64,000 nucleotides of DNA, from contig CAJTQL010000014.1 in NCBI GenBank assembly GCA_910578285.1, positions 3,631 to 67,630 on the forward strand. The letters run 5' to 3'. This DNA is from an uncultured Helicobacteraceae bacterium (GTDB lineage Bacteria; Campylobacterota; Campylobacteria; Campylobacterales; Helicobacteraceae). The translations under genes and the position numbers were made by a program. The notes under the pieces were generated by a model. It made no database searches. It was not told the DNA's origin and saw only the letters and a list, made by a program, of their open reading frames with translations. This document shows, piece by piece, positions 34,499-43,705 of this stretch (its first letter is position 1; the number at the start of each line of letters is the position of its first letter).

Positions 34499-35347
34499 AT
34501 GGCAAAGCAAATTGTCATTCGTCCCGAAGAGGCGAACCCTGAAGACGCGTTTAAGAAAGATGGACGCTTGAAGAGAGATTTTTACGAAGAAGAGATTCGT
34601 AAGCTGCAAATTGAACTTGTGAAGCTACAAAATTGGGTCAAGGCAAACAAGAAAAATGTCATCATCATCATGGAAGGACGTGATGGCGCGGGCAAAGGTG
34701 GGACAATCCGTTCGGTTACAGAACATCTTAATCCTCGCGGTTGTCGTGTTGTTGCGTTGCCTGCACCAAGCGATGTTGAGCGCACACAATGGTATTTCCA
34801 ACGCTACATTAGCAGCCTTCCTAATGGCGGCGAGATTGTGTTCTATGACCGCAGTTGGTATAACCGCGCAGGTGTCGAACGCGTGCTTGGTTTTTGTACA
34901 GCCGAGCAATATAAAGAATTTTTGTATCAAGTGCCAAACCTTGAGCAAATGTTGCTAGGAAGTGGATTCTTATTGTTCAAGTATTTTCTTGATGTCGGAC
35001 AAGATGAGCAGCTTTTCCGCATTGAACGGCGCAAAACCGACCCATTGCGCATGTGGAAGCTTAGCCCTGTCGATGAAAAATCACTCGGGCTTTGGGACGA
35101 ATACACAGAAGCATTCCAAAAAATGTTTTCACGCACGCACACTCCCTATGCGCCATGGGTGATTGTTGATTCTAACGACAAAAAACGCGCGCGTATCAAT
35201 CTTGCACGCGATTTGCTCTCGCGCATTGATTATACCGACAAAGACCAATCGAATGTTTGCTTGCTTGCTGACCCAAGCATTGTAACGCGTTATTCGCAAG
35301 GATATAGCAGCAAAGCAAGCAGCAAGAAGAAAGACAAAAAGAAATAA
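34499..35347 (+). CDS. ppk2: Polyphosphate kinase 2
   Basis: 282 residues of the single-domain PPK2 family. Walker A is GRDGAGKGGT near residue 60, the lid region follows, and Walker B is FYDRSWYNRAG near 117; PPK2 blocks RIERRKTDPLRMWKLSP and WDEYTEAF are present. PPK2 enzymes transfer phosphate between polyphosphate and nucleotides, mostly making GTP or ATP from the diphosphate; the direction and base cannot be fixed from sequence. The C-terminus is a lysine/serine tail (SSKASSKKKDKKK). An AAGGAGATAAG ribosome-binding site precedes the ATG. It is convergent with the prepilin operon. Confidence 0.95.
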   Translation: MAKQIVIRPEEANPEDAFKKDGRLKRDFYEEEIRKLQIELVKLQNWVKANKKNVIIIMEGRDGAGKGGTIRSVTEHLNPRGCRVVALPAPSDVERTQWYFQRYISSLPNGGEIVFYDRSWYNRAGVERVLGFCTAEQYKEFLYQVPNLEQMLLGSGFLLFKYFLDVGQDEQLFRIERRKTDPLRMWKLSPVDEKSLGLWDEYTEAFQKMFSRTHTPYAPWVIVDSNDKKRARINLARDLLSRIDYTDKDQSNVCLLADPSIVTRYSQGYSSKASSKKKDKKK

Positions 35348-35348
35348 G

Positions 35349-35741
35349 TTACTCTAGCCCATCGCAATCGCCATTGCAGCGGAGCTGATAGTTCTCTGCA
35401 ATGCGTTCAAATGCGAAGCTTCCTTTTTTGTCCCCCGCCTGAAATTGCAGTGTTTTGTTTTCATACCATAGCTTGCAGTTTGTTTGGCGAAAAGATATAT
35501 TATGTGCGAGTGTTGCCATATTTGGGGGATTTTGTGCTTTGTGTAGCAAGAAATCTTGAGTTTGGGTTTTGGCAAAATTCGAGCTTAGAATCTGCACAGA
35601 ATGTTTGATTTTTTGCAAGCAGAGCGATTGTTGTCCAAACGAGATGCGTGGCAGCGCGAGTGTTGCGAGGATAGAGAGCACAACAATGATGAGCAGAATC
35701 TCAAGAGTGCTAAACGCACCTAGTTTAGAACACGATGCCAT
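35349..35741 (-). CDS. Prepilin-like protein 2 (pseudopilin)
   Basis: 130 residues from the ATG MASCSKLGAFSTLEIL. A class III signal peptide gives a mature N-terminus FSTLEILLIIVVLSILA with glutamate at +5, which puts alanine, not glycine, at -1. The hydrophobic helix (about 10-32) ends in LALPRI, as in type II secretion or type IV pilins. The remainder is a small globular domain with cysteines near the C-terminus (LRCNGDCDGLE). The start overlaps the end of the preceding prepilin gene by 17 bp. It is the last gene of the lipoprotein-prepilin operon. The machine it serves is not in the window. Confidence 0.8.
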   Translation of the reverse strand: MASCSKLGAFSTLEILLIIVVLSILATLALPRISFGQQSLCLQKIKHSVQILSSNFAKTQTQDFLLHKAQNPPNMATLAHNISFRQTNCKLWYENKTLQFQAGDKKGSFAFERIAENYQLRCNGDCDGLE

Positions 35742-36216
35742 AGCCTGATAGATTGAGCGTTTGCGAATAGATTCCGCCTTGTTGCGAAAACATACGATGG
35801 AGCGTGCTGCATGAATCGCCATTTTGAATCGTGAGTTCCAAGATTCTATCGCCTACCTTGATGGCGTTTGCTACGTTGTCAGCAGGCGCGGTGGTGTAGG
35901 TAATCTGTGCACATGGCGTGTTTGCATTGTTTTTAAGTGTGCTTGCAATACTTGCGCCATTATCAACCCAACGTGCACTATCAAGCTGCGCAGCTTGGCG
36001 AATGTCTGTGAAGTTTTCGCCAAGGCTTAGATAGAGTGCGGGCACGGCTTGTAGAATCGTGCCAATGTCGCTTTTAATTGCAACAGCAATAGCGTCTTCG
36101 CGGCTTGTCGCAAGACGTGGAATCGCAATAGACGCTAAAACCCCGAGAATAACGATGATGAATACGAGCTCAATCATCGTAAAGGATTCAAGATGTTTGT
36201 TGTCGCTAGCGTTCAT
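35725..36216 (-). CDS. Prepilin-like protein 1 (pseudopilin)
   Basis: 163 residues from the ATG MNASDNKHLESFTMIEL; a GTG 48 bp upstream is an alternative. The processing site reads LES-FTMIELVFIIVILGVLASIAIPRL, with the +5 glutamate present and serine instead of glycine at -1. The mature part includes two cysteines (NTPCAQIT, GDSCST) suited to a disulfide. This resembles the minor pilins or pseudopilins of campylobacterotan type II/IV-like systems. It overlaps the META lipoprotein gene by 11 bp and the second prepilin gene by 17 bp, so all are likely co-translated. Confidence 0.85.
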   Translation of the reverse strand: MNASDNKHLESFTMIELVFIIVILGVLASIAIPRLATSREDAIAVAIKSDIGTILQAVPALYLSLGENFTDIRQAAQLDSARWVDNGASIASTLKNNANTPCAQITYTTAPADNVANAIKVGDRILELTIQNGDSCSTLHRMFSQQGGIYSQTLNLSGYGIVF

Positions 36217-36691
36217 CGACAATGTCGCGTTCTTGTGGGCTAAGAGGTGCAAAAGTATCCACACGAACGAGTGTTGCTCGGATTTCGCCGCGCGCTAGTG
36301 AGAGTGTGTCGCCTTCAAGTTTTGCGATTGTTCCGCCGCCATCGGCAAAGAGTTTGATAAAGGAATCCTCGACTGCCATGCTTTCTGGTCCGCACATCTT
36401 GCGTGTCATTCCCACACCACCAAATTGAATATCATTGGTTTCTGATGAGATATAGTTGCCAAAAAATGCGTTGCAACCCGCGTTACCTGTGAAGCTGCCA
36501 TCGTTGTTGAATATAACAAAGGCACCCTCATCTTTTGTGTAGCTGCGCATTGGAATGTTCGCGCTGCCATTATGCAGTTGGGTGAGTTTCCATTTTTGCG
36601 CGAGCCATATTGGAAAGCTCGCAGAATTGTCGCCACAAGCAGAGAGTGAAAAAGCTATAGCCACTAAAATTCCTATTGTTGATTTGTGCAT
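36206..36691 (-). CDS. META/HslJ-domain lipoprotein
   Basis: 161 residues. A lipoprotein signal peptide ends in the lipobox LSAC-G near residue 19. The META domain is recognised by FNNDGSFTGNAGCNAFFGNY and GGVGMTRKMCGPESMAVEDSF, as in HslJ and related outer-membrane-facing proteins; the two cysteines of the domain are kept. The ATG has GGAG seven bases upstream, and the gene starts 9 bp after the DUF4878 lipoprotein. META lipoproteins have been linked to heat or novobiocin tolerance elsewhere; the role here is unknown. Confidence 0.9.
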   Translation of the reverse strand: MHKSTIGILVAIAFSLSACGDNSASFPIWLAQKWKLTQLHNGSANIPMRSYTKDEGAFVIFNNDGSFTGNAGCNAFFGNYISSETNDIQFGGVGMTRKMCGPESMAVEDSFIKLFADGGGTIAKLEGDTLSLARGEIRATLVRVDTFAPLSPQERDIVDER

Positions 36692-36700
36692 TGTTGCTCC

Positions 36701-37108
36701 TTATTCAATGATGAGCCATTCATAATCATTGTTGATAAATGTGCGCTCGAGTGTGAGCGCACCGCTTTCTTCGACATAGTCTTTATAGAAAACAAGCGTA
36801 TAACTGACACGCATTGTGTCAGGGTCGATTGGTTCAATGTTGGTGATTCGAATGTCCTTGAGTCCGCCCTTTTTGAGTGTGGCAAACCGAGCAGGCAAGA
36901 GAATCGTATGGATTTTCTCTTGGTCTGTGATAGAGAGTTCGGGCTTTTGGGCGAATTGCTTGACATAATAGATGACATTTTCATCGCCCTCGCTGATTGC
37001 CATAAGATAGTCTTTGGCAACCGTTTCAGGCGGTCTTGGCGAATCAGCGCAACCACCGAGCAATAAAATGAATGCAAGAGTCAATGTGGCAAAATGGCGC
37101 CTTTTCAT
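36701..37108 (-). CDS. DUF4878-type lipoprotein (second copy)
   Basis: 135 residues with signal peptide and lipobox LLGGC-A near residue 20. The mature part, PPETVAKDYLMAISEGDENVIYYVKQF, followed by a cystatin-like alpha plus beta fold, fits the DUF4878 group, where a short helix pair precedes a curved sheet. AAAGGA stands before the ATG. It is a paralogue of the gene just upstream (shared SGD motif, hydrophobic pattern and length). Function unknown; probably anchored on the periplasmic side of a membrane. Confidence 0.82.
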   Translation of the reverse strand: MKRRHFATLTLAFILLLGGCADSPRPPETVAKDYLMAISEGDENVIYYVKQFAQKPELSITDQEKIHTILLPARFATLKKGGLKDIRITNIEPIDPDTMRVSYTLVFYKDYVEESGALTLERTFINNDYEWLIIE

Positions 37109-37169
37109 TATCGATTCCTTTATCGCAAACTATCCTAGAGATTGTACCCAAAAAGCTTTAATTTTTACC

Positions 37170-37547
37170 CTAACGTAGCACATACCAACCCGAATCCTTT
37201 TGAAGCCAGAGTGAATCCTTGATTGTTTTGCCATTCTTGAATTGCACAGAGTAGAGAACCTTTGCACGATTCCCAGTTTCTTGCACCGAATCGATTTGTA
37301 CATTTGCCACACCTCCATTGTGTGTAGAAAGGCGCAAAAATTTGCGCATAAATGTTGGCACAATGACCTCTTTAATAAAAACAATCTCCTCAATATTGTT
37401 TCTATCGGCAATATGCAAATATTCCATCGCTTTGTCGCTATCACCGCTCGACATAGCGAGCACAAAATTTTGCGTAACACTCTGTGGTGTCGAACATGCG
37501 CTGCATATAAGGGCGAAGAACACGGGAATGGCAAGCTTCCATTTCAT
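37170..37547 (-). CDS. DUF4878-type lipoprotein (first copy)
   Basis: 125 residues with signal peptide and lipobox ICSAC-S near residue 18. The mature sequence, TPQSVTQNFVLAMSSGDSDKAMEYLHI, continues as NVQIDSVQETGNRAKVLYSVQFKNG, the same plan as the next gene. It is the first gene of the five-gene operon running to 35.35 kb, divergent from glnA over a 160-bp gap. AAGGG precedes the ATG. The function is unknown. Confidence 0.8.
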   Translation of the reverse strand: MKWKLAIPVFFALICSACSTPQSVTQNFVLAMSSGDSDKAMEYLHIADRNNIEEIVFIKEVIVPTFMRKFLRLSTHNGGVANVQIDSVQETGNRAKVLYSVQFKNGKTIKDSLWLQKDSGWYVLR

Positions 37548-37672
37548 TGTTGACCCTTTTGTGAAAATTCTACATTATACCATAAAAATAATGATTAGGT
37601 TGTTATACTTGGAAAAAGCTGAAAATTTTGCGCTATATTGGAATTCTGAATAATCTTTAAGACGCTTAAGAT

Positions 37673-37678
37673 TATAAT
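37673..37678 (+). promoter_or_regulatory. Candidate -10 box of glnA
   Basis: TATAAT lies 30 bp before the glnA ATG, just after an imperfect palindrome TCTTTAAG-ACG-CTTAAGA that would cover the spacer and -35 region. The palindrome could be an operator. No sigma-54 GG-N10-GC signature was seen. Confidence 0.45.
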
Positions 37679-37707
37679 TTTGCCACTTTAACACCAAAGG
37701 ATACCCG

Positions 37708-39159
37708 ATGAGACACGATATAGATTCCAAAGCAGTTGCCGAGTTTTTTGCCTTTTGCAAGGAAAACGATGTAAAATTTATTGACTTTCGTTTTACCGAC
37801 ATCAAAGGTGTTTGGCATCACCTTGCATTTAGTGCAAACTCTGTCGATGAGGAGAGTTTTAAAGGCATTCCATTTGATGGGAGTTCGATTCCTGCGTGGC
37901 AACCCGTGAATAAAAGTGATATGATTCTTATTCCAGACCCTGTGCGCTATTTTCTTGACCCATTCACCGCCGATACAACCGTTGTTGTTTTTTGTGATAT
38001 TTGGGATATTTACAAAAATGAGCCTTATGAGAAATGCCCACGTAGCATTGTCAAAAGGGCGCAGAAATATTTACGAGAGCAAGGAATCGGTGATGTTGCC
38101 TATTTTGGACCAGAAAATGAATTTTTTGTCTTTGATTCAATCAAAATCAAAGACAATGTGAATTGTCAATATTATGAAATTGACACAGAAGAAGGTGAAT
38201 GGAATCGTTCCACATCGTATGAAATTGATGGTTTTGGCAGAGGCGCAAACACAGGACATCGCCCGGGCACAAAGGGTGGCTATTTTCCTGTACCACCTGT
38301 CGATTCGATGATGGATTTGCGCGCCGAAATGGTGCAAGTTCTCAATCAAGTGGGGCTCGAAACCTTTGTGGTACACCATGAGGTGGCGCAAGGGCAGGGC
38401 GAAATCGGCGTTAAGTTTGGTGATATACTCGAAGCCGCCGATAATGTGCAAAAGCTCAAATATGTTGTCAAAATGGTTGCGCAGCTGAATGGCAAAACGG
38501 CGACTTTCATGCCAAAACCTCTTTATGGCGACAATGGCAATGGCATGCATGTGCATACAAGCATTTGGAAAGGCGGCAAGAATCTCTTCGCAGGCAATAG
38601 CTATGAAGGATTGAGCGAGTTTGCGTTGCATTATCTTGGAGGTGTACTCAAGCATGCGCGCTCTCTTGCAGCATTCACCAATGCGAGCACCAACTCTTAC
38701 AAACGGCTAATCCCCGGCTTTGAAGCGCCAAGCATTTTGACTTATTCAGCGCAAAACAGAAGTGCAAGCATTAGAATCCCCTACAACAGCGGCGAAAAGG
38801 CAAAGCGCATGGAATTTCGATTTCCTGATAGCTCGGGCAATCCTTACCTCGCTTTTGCATCTATGCTCATGGCAGGAATCGATGGAATCCAAAACAAAAT
38901 CGACCCCGGCACACCAATGGATATCAATCTCTTTAAGCTCACGCTTGATGAAATTCGCGAAAAGGGCATTAAGCAACTCCCCCATACTTTGCGCAGTGCG
39001 ATTGAAGAAATGCTCGCTGATAGAGATTTTTTGAAAAAAGGCGATGTGTTTAGTGAGGAGTTTATTCAGACCTATAAAACCTACAAATTTGAAACAGAAA
39101 TCTGGCCTTGGGAAGCGCGCCCGCACCCCTTTGAGTTTATCACCACATACAGCTGCTAG
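37708..39159 (+). CDS. glnA: Glutamine synthetase, type I, without the adenylylation tyrosine
   Basis: 483 residues. GlnA joins ammonia to glutamate with ATP. Conserved parts are DFRFTDIKGVWHH, the Asp-50 loop FDGSSI, FGPENEFFVFD, GNGMHVHTSIWKGG, the glutamate flap GFEAPS, and RSASIRIP. In enzymes controlled by adenylylation a tyrosine sits in NLYDLP; here the site reads NLFKLT with phenylalanine at 409, so that control is absent, as I recall was reported for H. pylori GlnA. AAAGGA precedes the ATG. It is followed after 46 bp by gltB, giving a GS-GOGAT cluster. Confidence 0.97.
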   Translation: MRHDIDSKAVAEFFAFCKENDVKFIDFRFTDIKGVWHHLAFSANSVDEESFKGIPFDGSSIPAWQPVNKSDMILIPDPVRYFLDPFTADTTVVVFCDIWDIYKNEPYEKCPRSIVKRAQKYLREQGIGDVAYFGPENEFFVFDSIKIKDNVNCQYYEIDTEEGEWNRSTSYEIDGFGRGANTGHRPGTKGGYFPVPPVDSMMDLRAEMVQVLNQVGLETFVVHHEVAQGQGEIGVKFGDILEAADNVQKLKYVVKMVAQLNGKTATFMPKPLYGDNGNGMHVHTSIWKGGKNLFAGNSYEGLSEFALHYLGGVLKHARSLAAFTNASTNSYKRLIPGFEAPSILTYSAQNRSASIRIPYNSGEKAKRMEFRFPDSSGNPYLAFASMLMAGIDGIQNKIDPGTPMDINLFKLTLDEIREKGIKQLPHTLRSAIEEMLADRDFLKKGDVFSEEFIQTYKTYKFETEIWPWEARPHPFEFITTYSC

Positions 39160-39162
39160 AAT

Positions 39163-39186
39163 CTGCTCGCGCCTAAGGGCGCGCAG
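39163..39186 (+). promoter_or_regulatory. GC-rich stem-loop between glnA and gltB
   Basis: CTGC-TC-GCGCC and GGCGC-GCAG form a stem around TAAG directly after the glnA stop and 20 bp before the gltB start. No U-tract follows. It may protect the glnA mRNA end or act as a partial terminator between glnA and gltBD. Confidence 0.45.
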
Positions 39187-39205
39187 CCAAAACACGAGGA
39201 AAATA

Positions 39206-42200
39206 ATGAATACCAAACTAGACCCACTACAACTCGCGGATTATCTTGGACTCTATCACCCCAAAAATGAACATGATTCTTGTGGTATTGGAGCAATCGC
39301 TCATATCAGAGGGATTCGAAGCTATAAAATCATCACCAATGCCTTGCAGATTCTCATGCAGCTTGAGCACAGAGGCGGTGCTGGCGCAGAGGAAAATACA
39401 GGCGATGGCGCAGGGATTTTGATTCAGATTCCGCATAAATTTTTTAGCAGCCAAGATTTGGGGTTTGCGCTTGGAGAGGAGGGGGATTATGCTGTGGCAC
39501 AAATGTTCCTCTCGCGCAATCTCGAGGCAAAGGAAGAGGCAAAACGTATTTTTTTGGACGTTTTGCACGAGCAAAATATCGAGTTTCTAGGTTTTCGTGC
39601 GGTGCCATTTAATGATAGCGACATCGGTCCTACAGCACGCAACGCGATGCCTTATTTTTTGCAAGCTTTTGTGCGCCGTCCCAAACGCACCGAAGCTGGA
39701 ATCCAATTTGAGCGCATACTCTATCTCGCACGTAGAATCATCGAAAAACGTGCCGCACATGTGCCGAAGTTTTATATCTGCAGTTTCTCTTCACGCACGA
39801 TTGTTTATAAAGGAATGCTCCTTTCAACACAGCTTAGTGATTTTTATTTGGATTTTAAAGATGTCAATATGGAATCTGCCATTGCGCTTGTGCATTCGCG
39901 ATTCTCGACCAACACTTTTCCAAGCTGGGAGAGGGCGCATCCTAATCGCTATATGGTGCACAATGGTGAAATCAACACAATCAAGGGCAATGTGGATTCG
40001 ATTACTGCACGTGAGGGGTTATGTAAGAGTGATTATTTTGAGGATTTGAGCCAAATTTTTCCGATTATTGCAAAACCAAGCAGCGATTCGGCGATGTTTG
40101 ACAATACGCTTGAGTTCTTAAGCCTCAATGGACGCAATCTTGATGAAGCGTTTATGCTCATGGTGCCCGAGCCTTGGAGTAAAAATAAAAATATGGATCC
40201 AAAAAAACGTGCATTCTATGAATACAATTCCACATTGATGGAGCCATGGGATGGACCAGCGTCTATCATTTTTACCGATGGAATCATTATGGGTGCAAGC
40301 CTTGATAGGAATGGTTTTCGTCCTTCTCGTTATTATCTCACCAAAGATGATTGTTTGATTCTTGCGAGCGAAACAGGGACACTCAAGATTGATGAAAGTC
40401 AAATCAAGGCAAAAAAGCGGCTCGAGCCGGGCAGGCTTTTGCTTGTTGACACCGCACGCGGACGTTTGATTGATGATAGCGAAATCAAAGAACATTATGC
40501 CACAGCACGTCCTTATGAAAGTTGGCTTGAGAATCTGATTAAACTCGAATCTGTCCCATTTGTGCAATATAAGCATCGTTTTTTGGAAGATTCTAAAGTT
40601 TTGCTGCTGCAAAAGGTTTTTGGCTGGAGTTATGAGAATGTGAATCAAAGCATTCTCGCAATGGCACGTGATGGCAAAGAGCCACTTGCTGCAATGGGGA
40701 TTGACACCCCACTTGCTGTGCTTGATGATAAGCCTCAACCATTGTTTAACTATTTCAAGCAGCTTTTTGCGCAAGTTACCAACCCGCCTCTTGATGCCAT
40801 TCGTGAAAAGATTGTAACTTCGCAAAGAATCTATCTAGGCAGCGAAGGGAATCTCCTCAAGCCAAGCGAGCAGAATTGTCGCCGTGTCAAACTGACACAA
40901 CCCATTATTAGCAATGAAGAATTGCATAAAATCAAACATCTGAAAGGCATTGTTGTCTCTGAATTGAGTCTTTTGTTTGATTGGCAAAATCAAGAGTTAG
41001 AAGCTGCTCTTGATGCTCTGTTTGCACAAGCAGAAGTTGCAATCAAAAACGGCGCCTCGATTCTTGTTCTAAGCGATTGCGGCGTAAGCGAGAAACTCTG
41101 CGCCCTGCCGTCTTTGCTCGCTGTGGCTGGACTGCATAACCACCTTGTGCGCAAGAATCTACGCACCCATGCGAGCCTCGTTTTGCAAAGCGCCGAGCCG
41201 CGCGAGATTCACCATTTAGCAACCTTATTGGGCTATGGCGCAACAGCAATCAATCCTTATCTTGTCTATGAAAGCATTGCGCAGCTCATCAGACATAAAA
41301 GTCTTGAACTTGACTATGCAAAAGCAGTAGAAAATTATATCCAAGCTGCATCAAATGGCATTGTCAAAATCGCTTCAAAAATGGGAATCTCGACAATGCA
41401 AAGCTACAATGGTGCGCAAATTTTTGAAGCAATTGGAATCTGTTCGAGTGTGATTGAGCGGTATTTCACATCAACTCCTAGCCCTGTCGAGGGCATTGGG
41501 CTTGAAGATATTGCAAATGATGTGCTCATCACACATCAAAATGCGTTTGCTTCCACAACAGATGCGCTCGATTCTGTGGGCTCGCATAGTTACCGCAGCG
41601 GCAAAGAAGAACATCTGCTAGACCCCATTGCGATTTTCAAGCTCCAAGAATCATGCCGCCGCAAGGATTATGCGCTTTTTAAAGAATATAGCGCGCATGT
41701 CGATTCAAAATTTATCACACTTCGTTCTTTGATGGAGTTTGACGAAAGTGCAGCAATTAGTATTGATGAAGTGCAGAGCGCTGATTCGATTATCAAGCGA
41801 TTTAAAACCGGTGCGATGAGCTATGGTTCTATCTCAAAAGAAGCCCATGAAGCCCTTGCGATGGCGATGAATACAATCGGCGCAAAAAGCAATAGCGGCG
41901 AAGGTGGGGAAGATTCGACACGTTATGTGCAGCAAAACAAAACAAGCGCGATTAAACAGGTTGCAAGTGGGCGATTTGGCGTGGATATTGATTATCTTAT
42001 CCATGCAGATGAGATTCAAATCAAGATTGCACAAGGTGCAAAACCGGGCGAGGGCGGGCAGCTGCCGGGATTCAAGGTTTATCCATGGATTGCTAAAGCG
42101 CGCCATTCCACGCCGGGAGTCGCGCTCATTTCGCCCCCGCCTCACCATGACATCTATTCCATCGAAGACCTCGCACAGCTCATCTATGATTGCAAAAATG

Positions 42201-43696
42201 CGAACAAAGAAGCGAGAATCTCTGTGAAACTCGTGAGCTCTTCGGGTGTTGGCACTGTCGCTGCTGGTGTGGCAAAAGCGGGTGCAAATACGATTCTGAT
42301 TAGTGGCTATGACGGAGGCACGGGTGCAAGCCCGCAAACAAGCATTGCAAATGCAGGAATGCCATGGGAGCTTGGGCTTGCCGAAGCGCACCAAACGCTC
42401 ATCTTAAACGGGCTGCGCGATAGAATCCGCCTCGAAACAGACGGCAAGTTGCTCACTGGGCGCGACCTCGCCATTGCTGCGTTGCTTGGTGCAGAAGAAT
42501 TTGGCTTTGCCACAGCGCCGCTTATCGTACTTGGCTGCACAATGATGCGCGTTTGCCATAAAAACACATGCCCATTTGGAATCGCGACCCAAGATGAGAC
42601 ATTGCGCCGCCGTTTTAAGGGCAATGCGCAAGATGTTGTGCAGTTTATGTATTTTATTGCTGAAGAATTGCGCGAATATATGGCAAAACTTGGGTTTAGA
42701 ACGATTGATGCAATGATTGGGCGCGTTGATAAACTCCGACAAAAGCGTCTAAGCGGACGACGTGCAACAATCAATCTTGATAAAATATTGACCGACCTAA
42801 GCACCTATAATAAAACGGCTGTGTGCTTCAAAGAACAAGCGGCAAATAAGTTGGAGCGCACCATCGACCATCGAATCTTGCTCCCGCTGTGCACAGACGC
42901 GCTCAAACGTGGCAAAAAACATATCAAGCTAAGTCTTGAAATCACAAACTTAAGCCGCACTTTTGCCACAATGCTTTCAAGCCGCATCACCAAAGATTAT
43001 GGCGCAAAAGGGTTGCCAGCAGACACGATTCATATCCAAGCCATTGGCAGTGCGGGCAATAGTTTTGGGGCATTTAGCAATTATGGAATCACACTTGAAA
43101 TCATTGGCGATGCGAATGATTATTTAGGCAAGGGTTTGAGCGGAGGCAAGATTATTGCGCGACCTTCGCCAAATGCGACTTTTAGCAGCGAGGAAAATAT
43201 TATTGTGGGCAATGCGACACTTTATGGCGCAACAGCAGGTGAAGTCTATCTTGATGGAATCGCAGGCGAGCGCTTTTGTGTGCGCAATAGCGGTGCAACG
43301 GCAGTTGTGCTAGGCGTTGGCGTGCATGGTTGCGAATATATGACCGGCGGGCGCGTGCTCGTGCTTGGCAGCGTGGGGGAAAATTTTGCTGCAGGAATGA
43401 GCGGAGGTTATGCGTTTGTGCTAGGGCAGCACAATATTCCCAAAATCAATCCCGAACTTGTCGCAATTAAAGCCATTAGTGCTGATGATGAAATAGAACT
43501 CAAAGCGCTCATCTTGACACATATTCGGCATACAGATTCTAAAAAAGCAAAAGAAGTCTTGAATCGTTTTGACCGAAAAGAGTTTTTTAAAATTATCCCA
43601 CATGATTATCAAAAAGCGCTTGATGCCCTGAAAAGTTTTGAGAACGAAGAGGATTCAGAGCTCAAAGCATTTTTGAAAATCACGCAAGAACATTAA
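39206..43696 (+). CDS. gltB: Glutamate synthase, large subunit
   Basis: 1496 residues from the ATG MNTKLDPLQLADYLG, with GAGGA upstream; the frame extends 54 codons further into glnA without similarity. A 25-residue propeptide precedes Cys26 (HDSCGIGAIAHI), the Ntn-type amidotransferase nucleophile. The FMN-binding synthase domain has the glutamate-synthase blocks AHEALAMAMN and GEGGQLPGFKV. The [3Fe-4S] cysteines are in CTMMRVCHKNTCPFG near 1110, and the C-terminal GXGXG beta-helix follows. It makes two glutamates from glutamine and 2-oxoglutarate. Forms an operon with gltD, 9 bp downstream. H. pylori lacks this enzyme. Confidence 0.97.
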   Translation: MNTKLDPLQLADYLGLYHPKNEHDSCGIGAIAHIRGIRSYKIITNALQILMQLEHRGGAGAEENTGDGAGILIQIPHKFFSSQDLGFALGEEGDYAVAQMFLSRNLEAKEEAKRIFLDVLHEQNIEFLGFRAVPFNDSDIGPTARNAMPYFLQAFVRRPKRTEAGIQFERILYLARRIIEKRAAHVPKFYICSFSSRTIVYKGMLLSTQLSDFYLDFKDVNMESAIALVHSRFSTNTFPSWERAHPNRYMVHNGEINTIKGNVDSITAREGLCKSDYFEDLSQIFPIIAKPSSDSAMFDNTLEFLSLNGRNLDEAFMLMVPEPWSKNKNMDPKKRAFYEYNSTLMEPWDGPASIIFTDGIIMGASLDRNGFRPSRYYLTKDDCLILASETGTLKIDESQIKAKKRLEPGRLLLVDTARGRLIDDSEIKEHYATARPYESWLENLIKLESVPFVQYKHRFLEDSKVLLLQKVFGWSYENVNQSILAMARDGKEPLAAMGIDTPLAVLDDKPQPLFNYFKQLFAQVTNPPLDAIREKIVTSQRIYLGSEGNLLKPSEQNCRRVKLTQPIISNEELHKIKHLKGIVVSELSLLFDWQNQELEAALDALFAQAEVAIKNGASILVLSDCGVSEKLCALPSLLAVAGLHNHLVRKNLRTHASLVLQSAEPREIHHLATLLGYGATAINPYLVYESIAQLIRHKSLELDYAKAVENYIQAASNGIVKIASKMGISTMQSYNGAQIFEAIGICSSVIERYFTSTPSPVEGIGLEDIANDVLITHQNAFASTTDALDSVGSHSYRSGKEEHLLDPIAIFKLQESCRRKDYALFKEYSAHVDSKFITLRSLMEFDESAAISIDEVQSADSIIKRFKTGAMSYGSISKEAHEALAMAMNTIGAKSNSGEGGEDSTRYVQQNKTSAIKQVASGRFGVDIDYLIHADEIQIKIAQGAKPGEGGQLPGFKVYPWIAKARHSTPGVALISPPPHHDIYSIEDLAQLIYDCKNANKEARISVKLVSSSGVGTVAAGVAKAGANTILISGYDGGTGASPQTSIANAGMPWELGLAEAHQTLILNGLRDRIRLETDGKLLTGRDLAIAALLGAEEFGFATAPLIVLGCTMMRVCHKNTCPFGIATQDETLRRRFKGNAQDVVQFMYFIAEELREYMAKLGFRTIDAMIGRVDKLRQKRLSGRRATINLDKILTDLSTYNKTAVCFKEQAANKLERTIDHRILLPLCTDALKRGKKHIKLSLEITNLSRTFATMLSSRITKDYGAKGLPADTIHIQAIGSAGNSFGAFSNYGITLEIIGDANDYLGKGLSGGKIIARPSPNATFSSEENIIVGNATLYGATAGEVYLDGIAGERFCVRNSGATAVVLGVGVHGCEYMTGGRVLVLGSVGENFAAGMSGGYAFVLGQHNIPKINPELVAIKAISADDEIELKALILTHIRHTDSKKAKEVLNRFDRKEFFKIIPHDYQKALDALKSFENEEDSELKAFLKITQEH

Positions 43697-43705
43697 GGAG
43701 AAAAA

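Noticed and set aside
37548..37707. Sigma-54 promoter for glnA
   Set aside because: TTGG and TTTGC occur, but the GG to GC spacing is wrong.
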